DNA from: Lingula anatina
Taxonomy: Eukaryota > Brachiopoda > Lingulata > Lingulida > Lingulidae
Length of the DNA: 64,000 nucleotides
Direction: 5' to 3'
NCBI RefSeq assembly: GCF_001039355.2
Contig: NW_019775447.1
Location: forward strand, 315,758-379,757
Both the position numbers and the translations under genes were made by a program. The notes beneath the pieces were generated by a model. It did not search any database. It was given only the letters and a program-made list of their open reading frames with translations, and was not told where the DNA came from. Of the stretch, positions 24,002 to 36,000 are shown in pieces; position 1 is the stretch's first letter, and every line of letters begins with the position of its first letter.

Positions 24002-27000
24002 GACCCCCAGTTTTGAACTCTGGTATTTTCAGATATTGATGAATGTTCCCTGAACCTGAACATGTGCCAGAATGGCGTATGTTTAAACACTGCAGGTTCC
24101 TATGAATGCAAGTGTGACATTGGTTACTCAGTCAAACCTGGCAACCCTGCTTGTACAGGTAAGGTGATGAAAAAGTGACAGGATGAGAACTATATTTGCA
24201 TTCAAGCTGGAATGTGTAATTATTCATAAGGGTCATGTTTTTCGTATTGGACAAGTTTTTTTCTGAAATAACTTTAAGCAGTCTAAGCAATAATAAGTTG
24301 TGGAAAATTTTTAAATGCACTATGAACTATGCAGGAGTGCCCAAAAACACTCTCCACTAAATTTATTATAGATTTATAACTGTACATAATAGGTTAAACA
24401 AACTAAAATTAACTAATTTTCTCCATATTTTCTGAATTTTGATTATTTTGTGATTAGTAATTGAAATGATGTGATCCTTATTTTTTCTATGTAGATGATG
24501 ACGAGTGTGGTCTGGGCATCTCAAAGTGTGACCAGAATGCTGTGTGCGTTAACACCCAGGGCTCCTACAAGTGTACATGCCAGGCTGGCTATACTGGGGA
24601 TGGAATCACTTGCAGAGGTAATGTGTGGCTGGAGAGATAATAGAAATTATAATGGACTGCGAGTATTTATCAGAGTAACACAAGCCTGAGGTTGAGTGAA
24701 GTGTGATTGTGTGCAAGTTTTGTCAATGTTTATAAATAAACAAGTTGAAAAATCTCTTCAAAGGGAAGCAAAATTTTTCAAGGACTTTAATTATAAAGCA
24801 AGAAAAATAAATATTATCAGTTTCTTTCTAGACATTAATGAGTGTGTTCGCAACAATGGTGGCTGTGACCAGAATGCAGATTGTGTTAATGAGCCTGGAA
24901 GCTTTAAATGTTTCTGTCAAGAGGGCTTTGAAGGAGATGGCTTTGACTGTAGGGGTGAGTATTGAGTTTAAAATTAAAACATCTTATAATTGATATAAAT
25001 GGTCACATTCTAATATTGATCAAATTCTGATTTTTTACATGAGGTTTATATGTTTTATATACAATGTATGTTGATCATTTATACATATAGGGTAACTGTA
25101 CTAAAGATAATTTTTAATCTGAAATCTGCTTCTGAAGATTTCATATTTGAATATTGAATTTGACCTATTTGAATTGTAGTAAGGCTTTTGCAGTTTAATA
25201 TGTTGAGGTTATTGTGATGCTGAGAAAAGCATGGGGACTTAATGCTTAATGCTATTGTTTTTGAAAAGCTTGGTTTTATCATTAAGGTATTTCCATACTT
25301 TTAGATTCTCTAATTTAATTGTCTCCAAACTTTGCACCAATGAAGTACAGGTGAAACTGGTAATAAAAATGATTTTTTTTGATATGGTCACCGGTTTAGT
25401 TTCCTCACCACAGCCAACTGAAATATGGACTAAAATGCTAGAATTGGATATCGCAGCGCCTCTATATAAATAAGTTTTCAGGCCCAGTATATCACTCCTG
25501 AGGNTTTTTATACTTCATGTTTAAATACCAAAGTGATGAAATTCATTTTGAAATTGAAGAAAAATTTATTTTTGTGTTTATATCTGGTAAAAAAAAATTA
25601 AAGAAATAAGGAATGCTTCAGAACTGTAATGTGTTGATTTCTGCCTTTCCAGATATCAATGAATGTGAAATGTTCCCCAACCTGTGTGTACATGGCCAGT
25701 GTGTTAATATATTTGGAATGTTCCGCTGTCACTGTGACCAAGGATACAAGTTAGATGGTGGAGGAGGAAACTGCACTGGTAAATTTACCTGACATAGTAG
25801 ATGATGTTATTTATCTGAATGATAGACATGGTTTGCTTTTATATTGAATAATTTGAACCACAATGTAAAGAATATATAAATCTAATAGAAAAATATATGA
25901 AAAACTGAATAATGACATTATTCTAAAAAATTAGGCCTCCTATGCCTCATATAATAGAAATATGAATGGACTTAAATTTGATCCTTGTATGGAGGCTTCA
26001 AACATGACATTTAAAGGTACTTGACAGAATTAGAATGTTATACTTTTATTTTTCTTTAGACATAGACGAGTGTGAGGATCCGTCCAACTGTCAGTTTGGT
26101 ACCTGTATTAACAAACAAGGCAGCTATACTTGCCAGTGTCCACCTGACTTTGAACTCATTCCATCTGGTAAAGGCTGTGTTGGTAAGTTTGAGCAACCAA
26201 TGGAACTTACATTTATGACTCCTGAGGTTTTTTTTTTTTTTAAATAAATTATGTAATGCAAAAAATAACTAGGGCTTTATTATTCATAATTTAATGAAAG
26301 CTTAAAAAATGGCACCGCCATAAAACAGACTTGTAATTCAGTCAATTTAGAGAGTACCATCTCTACAGATATTTGGATGCTTTGTACTTTACATAACTAG
26401 GATTTATATCATTTTACTGTTATGTTGGCAGCTTATGCAAAACATGTTGGTCCCAATTTCACTTAAGTTATTTGATGTGTTAACTTACTAAATGTAACCC
26501 CTCCTTCCCTGTCTACCATAAAAGTATTGACAGCCAGCCTAGACAAAAACAAATATTACTTTTAACTTGAATTTTCTTTTATTTTAGACAAAAGGATAGG
26601 GATCTGTTACATGGACATATCATACCGTGGTGACTTTGGTCGTATATCCTGTGAGAGAGAAATGCAAACACGTGTGGGGAAGGCAACGTGTTGTTGTTCA
26701 GCAGGGCGTGGCTGGGCAGCAGGACCAGGGGCTTGTGAACCCTGTCCCTCCAATGCCACCAGGGAGTACCAGGAGCTCTGTCCTGGAGGACCTGGCTTCA
26801 TACCCAATAAACTCTCTCTCATTGCGGAAGGTAGGGGTTTTCATTGTTGAAATCATCATGTTTTGTGAAACATTTTTTTTTCTTATTTTGTAAATGTTAG
26901 TAAATTTTAGCAGGTTAATAATGGAATAACTGAATTGCTTTATATTTTTGAGCTTACATGTACATTCAAGGCAAATACTATTATAATACGAAAATGTGAA

Positions 27001-30000
27001 AGTTGATATTTAAAAAGGCATGTTTTACATTAGTATTTGTTTATTTGTTTATTATGTACTTTTGATATAACTTATATTATAAGAAGCATTGCATTTTTGT
27101 AAGCTATACAGTCACGCATTTAAATTACTATGCTAATAACAATTTGTGAACCAATAAATTTTCTCTCAGTTTTTGTATTAATGATTCTAAAAATTTTTGC
27201 TTATAAATTTTACTTAGATATTGATGAGTGCAAAGAAACCCCAGATATCTGTAAATCTGGAAAGTGTGAGAACACATTTGGCAGCTACAAGTGTGTCTGC
27301 CCCTCTGGATATAAATACAACTACCAACAGAAACAGTGTATTGGTAAGGCAGTTTTTATTTATATGTGCTGTTTATTATTTGATATAAAATGTTTTTTCA
27401 GTATTACAGGCAGCCAATTTTTTGCTGTTTTTTTAATAATAAAATTACAATTCTGTGATTCAATAAGGAATACTTTTATTAGTGCTGAAACAGGTGTTTT
27501 GTAACCCTTTTAATTCATATTGTCAGTATACATGCATGTGAGCTTTTATCTGGTGATATCAGTTAGTTTTATTTTTAATCTAAGTTATGTCTGGTATGAA
27601 CACTCTTTCTTTTAATGGATTTGAAAATGTCATGGTTTTCTATTTCAGATGTGAATGAGTGTGAGCTCAGTCTGGCAGTCTGTGGTGTAGGGACTTGTGT
27701 AAACACGGATGGAAACTACACCTGTATTTGCCCACCTGGACACATGCTCATGCACCATGGCAGAGACTGTATGGGTAAGAGCAGCTTTGGATGTGATGAC
27801 TTTATGAATGATTTATAAAAGAATGAGTTACTCAAACAGTATAAGAACTAATTAAAGTACATCTTAATTTTTTTGAGGGAGGGGGGTGTTAAGATGATAA
27901 TACATGTGCAGCGTAGATTAACTAGAATGTGGAAACAGTTGCTGTGAACATGCGACTCTGTATTTTTGGTTTTCATAGATCTAAACTATAGATAACATGC
28001 AGTGAAGGTATGGAGGGATTAATGAACTGCCCTTTTGGTTGGTAAAAAGTCTGCCCTCGAATTGAAGTTTGATCTTGATTCTATGCCTGTACTGAATCAC
28101 ATATGGGTTTAATGGTTTTTTTTTTTTTGTAGATACATCAAAAACATTTAAAACCAAACCATTAATATTCATGCACATATTTATGGCTCTTTTTTTACAG
28201 ACATGAGACATGGTAACTGCTACCTGCAGGTCTTCAACTCCACCACACCACCATACAATTATGTCTGTGACAACCCTCTGTCTGTGAACCTCACCAGGAA
28301 AGTGTGTTGTTGCTCAGTGGGACAGGCCTGGGGATCTCCATGTGAGGCATGTCCAAGAGCCAATACAGGTAACCCATATGTATATCACTTAGTTTTGCTT
28401 TGTGACAATTTTTCAGTCAAAGCCTACATCATTTACTATGTTATACGCTTAAACCTTTCAATAATTTCCACCAAAATACATTATTTACTATTACAAATAT
28501 GGTGTGTCTCAGTGTCAAGTTATCATGCCTTAATCACGTACTGTTATTCTCTACAGAGGCCTATTTCCGCCTATGCCCTGGCCCTGGTACTGAGATAGAC
28601 ATGACAGGCATGCCCTCAGACATCAATGAGTGTGCCACCATCCCAAACCTCTGTCTCAATGGACGCTGTATAGACACCATTGGAAGCTTCCGCTGCGAGT
28701 GTGATGCTGGATACAGATATGATCCTAGTCTACACATCTGTCAAGGTAAACTGAGGATAGAAGTCACTTATTCCCTGGATTATTGGGTGGGAATGGTCAG
28801 AGCATCAGGATTTTGTGGGGTTCCAAATTATTTCATATTTCAGGAGGATGTATTTTTGATAAAAAATTACGCAAAACTCATCATATGTGTCAAAGATAAT
28901 AATACTTAACATAGGTTAAATTTTTATGTACAATTTTAATGTATCTTTTTCACAGAACACTGATGAATTTTTAATTATTTCTTTCCAGATATAAATGAAT
29001 GTCTTATGAATATTTAATTATTTCCTTCCAGATATAAATGAATGTCTAGAGGGCCCATCTCCTTGTGTTGGAAATGCTCAATGTGTTAATGTTCCTGGCA
29101 GTTTTACTTGCATGTGCCCAGCTGGATACAAGCTTTCTCCCAATGAAAGGACATGCATAGGTGAAACATTTTGCATACAAAATAAAGGGAAAATAGATAG
29201 CCTGTAAAATATAACCTATGTAAAAACCTGGTTCACTGTCAAAATTGCTGCAGCTTGAACTGTACCATTTGTGTGAAACATTCATTGTGAACATTTGGAA
29301 AAAAGAATTGCAAAAAACTTTAGCCACTGTAAAATCACATAAAGCTCTTTTGTTTTGTTTTCGTATTTTATAATATAACCTCTGTGCTATTTTCAGATGT
29401 TGATGAGTGTAAGGAGCTGACTGGCACCTGCATGAATGGAGGCTGTCACAACTTGATTGGCAGTTTTAACTGTATCTGCAGACCAGGCTTTAGACTGTCA
29501 CCAAGCAGAGATGTTTGCTTAGGTAAGGGGTGCTAAGAATGGGGAAGTTACTGAATTATGTGTTAAGTGTTGTAATACAAATATGTTTCATTGTAAAGTC
29601 AAGAAACGAGTTTGGGTTACTGTTTTATTATTTTCTGCTCCAGTCCTAACATATACTTTATGTGAAAAAAGAAAGCTTATGCCCCCCTTCCCAATTATCT
29701 CAAATTGTCAGTACCTAGTTAAATCCAAACATTAAAAGATCTTAGGCAAAATATATACTTAAAAACATGTACATTCATTCATGTGTGCATGTATCTGTGA
29801 CTGCATGCCATTGTTTGCTATTTTATTTGATCAAGCTAGGATTTTTTTCCAGATGTGGATGAGTGTGCCACCATGCCAAATGCCTGTAGGAATGGTACCT
29901 GCAGGAACACCAAGGGGTCTTATGAATGCTCTTGCTTTGAAGGATTTGCTTTGACAGATAACAATGATTGTTTTGGTATTTACCTTTTTACTATCTTTCC

Positions 30001-33000
30001 TGTAATTTACTTCACATCTTTTTATTGTTATGATAATAATTTTATTTTGAAAGGAAGAGAATTCTTTAAGTTCCATATGTTGAATTGAGGTAGAAAATTG
30101 ATGGCAAAATGGATTTGTTTCCAACATTATTAATTCTCAAATGCTACAGGCAATCTACATAAAGGTATTTGTTTGAATCATCACAATGGCCATGCATTAT
30201 TTTTTAAATGAACTTTCAGATATTGATGAATGTAGAAACCAGTTTGGTATATGTCAGAATGGCAGATGTAGGAACAACATTGGTAGCTTTGAATGTGTTT
30301 GTCAGAATGGGTATACAACTACTGATGATGGACAGAACTGTAGGGGTAAATATGATATTTTTATTTCTATTTTTAAAAATACAATTATTGGATTTTTTTA
30401 TAACAGATCAGTGAATTGCAGTACATTAAATAAGATTGTCAGAAAATTTATGCCTAGAATTAAAGAACATGTAAAAAAGAAATATTTTTTGATGAGTTTT
30501 TAAAGAAGAATAAAAATAGATAAAATTAATAGATAGATTAATAGATAGATTGAGATGAAACAAATGTCAGAACTTTTTAAGGACATTTCTGCTACATGTG
30601 CAGCATTGACTTTTAGAAACACTTTTAACATAGACCATATCTCGGTCAAAAGAGTAACTTTGTTTTCTGCTGACATACAATTCAGTTAGAGGTCTTTATT
30701 TTAGACATCAATGAGTGTGTGGAGGTGCCAGGCATGTGTCGCAATGGTCAGTGTCAGAATATAGAGGGGTCATTCCAATGTACATGTCCAGATGGGTTCC
30801 AACTGTCCATCAATGGGGATGAGTGCATAGGTGAGAGGACAGAATATATAATTAACCTGAAGACAGTGATGGTAACCCCCTCCCCCACTTGCTGCTGGCA
30901 CAAACCTGTTTATTAGAGATCTATCCATAGATGTATTAAGTCTGTTATTCATAACCCATACCTTTCAGTGTCTATTGCCTTGTGGGTGTGGGTGTATATA
31001 TAAAGTTAAACAGACATTTTGCTTTAAATCTTTTGTGTTGTTCTTCTTAGTGAGTGAATATGTAGGTAACGTAACAATGTTTCTAAAGAGAAGATCAGTG
31101 CATGGTTCATAACAAGCGAGGCTTTCACGGCTATTTGTCAGTTTCTAAAATATTTGCAGGTAAGCTTTAAATATGCATTCCTACTGTTGTCATTACAGAT
31201 GTGAATGAGTGCACCAGTATTCCAGGCATCTGTGTCCTAGGACAGTGTAGGAACACTATTGGAAGTTTTGTATGCACCTGTCCCCCTGGTTACATACTCA
31301 CCAACAGTGGCAGAAACTGTAAAGGTAAGGAAAAGAGGAGGTTAAGATATTTCAGGACAACTCATTTTCAAAACACATGGAATGGTATAGGATATGATCA
31401 ACTTACCTTGAATTGGAAATCAATTTTTAGATTATTAGTATTTTAGTCTTCAGTTCCTGAAATACATTGTTTTGAATTAAATAGCGGGCTCTGAAAATGT
31501 CTTTATAATATATTAATGCAAAGATAAAAGATCTGTTTATTGAACATATTTGTAGAAAACAAAGGGTATTTATGTATTTGTACTTTAATGTATAGTATAT
31601 ATGAAAAGAATACTTTTTCTTTCAGATATGCGCACTGGCAACTGTTTTGATCGGTTTGTGAGTGGCAGTTGTTTAAATCCCAGAGCAATGAATATGACAC
31701 AAGATATTTGCTGTTGCTCAGATGGAGCGGCTTGGCAGGCAGCCAGGGGAGGGATATGTGAAGTGTGCCCAAGGAAAGGAGAAGGTGAGGTGTAGACCTT
31801 GAAATAAAGACTTAAATTGCAGCATTGTTGTAAATTAAAAAAAAAAAAATTGAAGGACCTTTTAGTCTATTGTAGACTAACTACTGAGTACTATGTTAAT
31901 TATTTTATTCATGGTTAAACTGGCATAAAAGGAAGATCTTGATAAAAAGATTTAGTATGAAAAACAATTTAACAACGCTTTTAAATTTTTTTGATAGCTG
32001 CCTTTGAATTGCTGTGTCCAGAAGGAATGGGATTTGTGAAAAGTATAACAGGCATGAAAGGTAAGGCAACCTTATAAATGAAAATGTGCCCATGAGGTAG
32101 CCAAATAAATTTTGAAAAAAAAAAAACAAAAAAACTGGAAGTTAACATAATAAAAGTAGTTATATCAAATGAAACTTTTATGGACAGATAGTGTGTCTGG
32201 ACACACAGCTATCATCTTCATCTGTTGTTGGGTATCTGTCACTTGCATTTTCCTTGAACATATATAATGCTGTAACCATTTCCTTTTATTTTCACAAGTT
32301 TATACATTGTATCAGTGAAATTGAGGAAGATTTTGGGCTAGTAAAAATTCCAACAGATTGCCCTGGGTAATATGGTAATTTAAATCTGATACCCTGAGTA
32401 CCCTTAAGTTTGATTGTTATTATTGGGTTGACTAAATAAAGCTTTGCTTTCCTTCAGATATTGATGAGTGTGTCATGAAAACCAACAGTTGTATCAATGG
32501 TCGCTGCATCAACACTGATGGTGCCTATAGGTGTGAGTGTGAGGAAGGCTACAAACTAGACAGCAGTGGAGTGAGATGTGTTGGTATGTACTGATTTGCT
32601 GTTTTCTTTTATCAGGAGTGATAATCTGACCTGTTTTCAATACTTTTCTGCAGCTTCATAATGCTCTAAAATTGATGCTTCTGGAAAAACTGTGCAATCC
32701 CTATCTTTGACTTATCAAATAGTTGATTTATAATAATACCATCACATATTAAACATTTTCATGAAACTTCTGCTTGGCACATGTTCCAGTTTCAGGATGG
32801 TCAGCTATTCTTGACAAAGGAAATATCAGCAATATGTGCATTTGTTAAACCTGGGTTTAGAAACTTTGACTCCTTTCATGTGTGCCATTTTTTACGTAGG
32901 TGGAATTCAGAGAAGGGCGAGTTTTCTCTTTCTTTTTTAGTTTCCATCCCTGAATACCCTCTTAACAACAATTAACCTGTCTTCTATTTCAGATGTTGAT

Positions 33001-36000
33001 GACTGCATTGAGGTGCCAGGGATATGTGGGGAGGGCAGCTGTACCAACTTGGTTGGAGGGTTTGAGTGTACCTGCAGACCAGGCTATGAACCTGGACCTA
33101 GAGGAATATGTGTTGGTAAGTTGGAATTCAGTGGTGTTAAATGGTACTGTTTTCACAAATTAAGAATGAACAAAAATTGGCAGTTATGATGTTAGAAAAA
33201 ATATAATTACATTTTTAATGCTCATATTTTTCAGTTAGTTTTATTTGGTTTCATTTATGTTTACAGACATCAATGAATGCAAGCTTAAAGACGACTTCTG
33301 TGCATTCCGTTGCCAGAACATTCCAGGCTCTTTTAGATGTATCTGCCCTAAGGGATATCAGCTCGCGGAAGATGGCAGACACTGTGAAGGTAAAACACAT
33401 TGAAAATGCATATTTGTTTGAAATTAATTGATCATATAAGTATAGCTAGCTCATATAGCAAATAACTGTTATTCTGTCAAATCAGTTTTCCACACAAAAG
33501 ATCACTTTGAAAAATGAACAGTTACACAAGTGAAATTTTGGTAACATCTTATTTCAGATGTGGATGAATGCCAGACCCCAGCCAATGACTGCAAGTTTGC
33601 CTGCAAGAATCTTGTGGGATCATTTATGTGTATCTGCCCTGAAGGCTATAGACAAGTGGGCATAACTGATGAATGCAGGGGTGAGAAAAAATTAAAAGAA
33701 ATTAATTGTATAATAAAAAGAAATGGATAATTTACATAGATTTGTTAATATACAAATGGTGTGTTACAGATCACAGTTTAATCTTCACCCTCATATACTT
33801 TGAAGTGTAGGTGATTTAAGACTTTATTTGTTTGCTCGTGTTGCAGATTGGATTTGCAAATTTAACTAACAGATTCAGCTATATATTTATTATTTTACTA
33901 CAAATATCATTTTACCCCAACTCCTATATTTGTTGGTCAGATGTTGATGAATGTAGAGAGCAGATAGGAGTATGTGGACAGGGAAGATGTTATAATACAC
34001 CTGGTAGCTATCGCTGTGATTGCTTCCAAGGATTCAAACTCAGCACAGACGGAAAGACATGTATTGGTAAGGGTTGATATTCTGATTATCCGTTATCGAG
34101 TTATGCCTATGCCCTTGGCATTTTTATTGAAAATTCATTCTTTTTGCATGTTTCAATTCATAGTAATAACATTTTTTTCAAAATATTTTGTAGACTGGTT
34201 GAAATAATTATGTTGTAATGCAAGAAATATTTCACTTTGAATAGGTTTGTATGGGTAAATAACAAAGCAGATGGTGGACTGATGAGACCAGTTTCTTGTC
34301 CCATTTTCATAATAATCAAGAAGTTAAAATTTAAGATCACTTGTTTTAAATAAACCCAATTGTGGCCATTTTCATAATAGTAAAAAAATTGACATTTTAG
34401 ATCACCTTGTTATGAGGTTCATACTGAGTCATTTAATTTTCAGATCAATTTGATTAAAATAAAATGAATAAAATTGAAATAAATTAGAATTAGTTGTGTG
34501 GATCACATTGGGTTAGTAAATTAATAAAGCCAATTACTATAATATCTTTAGACTGCTCAGGTTATACTGATCACACATAATTTTTGTTTTACAGACACAC
34601 GTGAGGACTTCTGTTACACTCAGATCATAAATGGACGTTGTACTGGTCAGCGGTCAGAGCTGGGAAAAGTGACCATGTACCGCTGTTGCTGTGCCAGAGG
34701 TGCTGCTTGGGGAAGAGAATGCCAGAGATGTCCTCAAGCTGGGACAGGTAAGTACATAAAACTAGATACAAATTACTGAAAATGTAGGATTTCCTGCTTT
34801 TAATGTAGAAAACAAAGTTAAGAAAGTTGCTTGAGATTGTAGAAAATGTTAAGAAATAAGTGGAGGAGGTTTGAAGGATACAAGTTTCCTTGTACAAAAG
34901 CTTTCTCTGTTCTCATTCCTAAAATAAAAGGTGTTATGGTATTAATAATTATAAGGCAACCCCAAATATGTTTACTCTTTACAGTCATCATTTTTGAAGG
35001 TAGTTTGTAAAAGATTTTCAGATTATGTGAAAACATATTCATGTGTGTTTATTGGTTCTTGTCTAATACTTTCAGCTGCTTTCAAACAAATGTGCCCATT
35101 TGGCCCTGGATACACTCCAGATGGCAAGGGTAGGGTACACTTCTTAGATATTACTTCTTATACTCCATTTGCATTCACTCTACAATAGTTTTAGTAAACT
35201 AGTTGAAACTTCTAATTAGGTATATTAAAATTTTTAATATTACAGAACTATGTTATCTTATGTTACACCATTTTGTTGTGAACATGGAAGAAGATTTTGT
35301 GAACATGGATAACATTGAGTACAAAGGAAGTAGCCCTATATAAATTGGGTTAATTTTTGTTGTTGATTGGTAACATTTGGACTCATATTTTAGATATTGA
35401 TGAATGCTTGTCCATGCCTCAAGCCTGTAGACATGGTCGCTGTCTGAACACTCTGGGCTCATATAGATGTGTATGTGACAAAGGATGGAAGGTTTCGGAC
35501 AGTGGAAATGCTTGTGAAGGTAAAAATAATACTTAACTTCTTTGTGATAACAGAGGTTAAATGCCTTATTTATAGACAAATTATGATCAGAATCAAATTT
35601 TTTGCAAGGTTTTATTGGAATAAAAGGCAGAAGAAAATATATAAATTCCACTTTTGATTTCATGTGTACATTGTAATCAAACGTTATTGATTATTACGAA
35701 CATTATTGATTGACTTTATGCAATATTACATGAGATCATTGATTATGAAGAAAAATGTTTATGCCTCCTAAATTTTTGTAACTTTTTAAAGAACATTAAG
35801 AGCTGTATTTCACTTCAAGACAATGCTCAGATAGCCACCAAAATATTATACAATGTATTCAATCAATGCAAGTGATTTACAGAGAAGTTTTTTTTTTCTT
35901 ATTTAGATTTGAATGAGTGTACATTAGACAATCCCCCCTGTGAACACAACTGCCAGAACCTGATAGGTAGCTACAAATGTTCCTGTCCCAGAGGATTTAT

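Noticed and set aside
26607-26822. Antisense open frame over TB4
   Set aside because: Shadow of the TB4 coding exon; TB4 on the + strand has all eight cysteines and correct splice sites.
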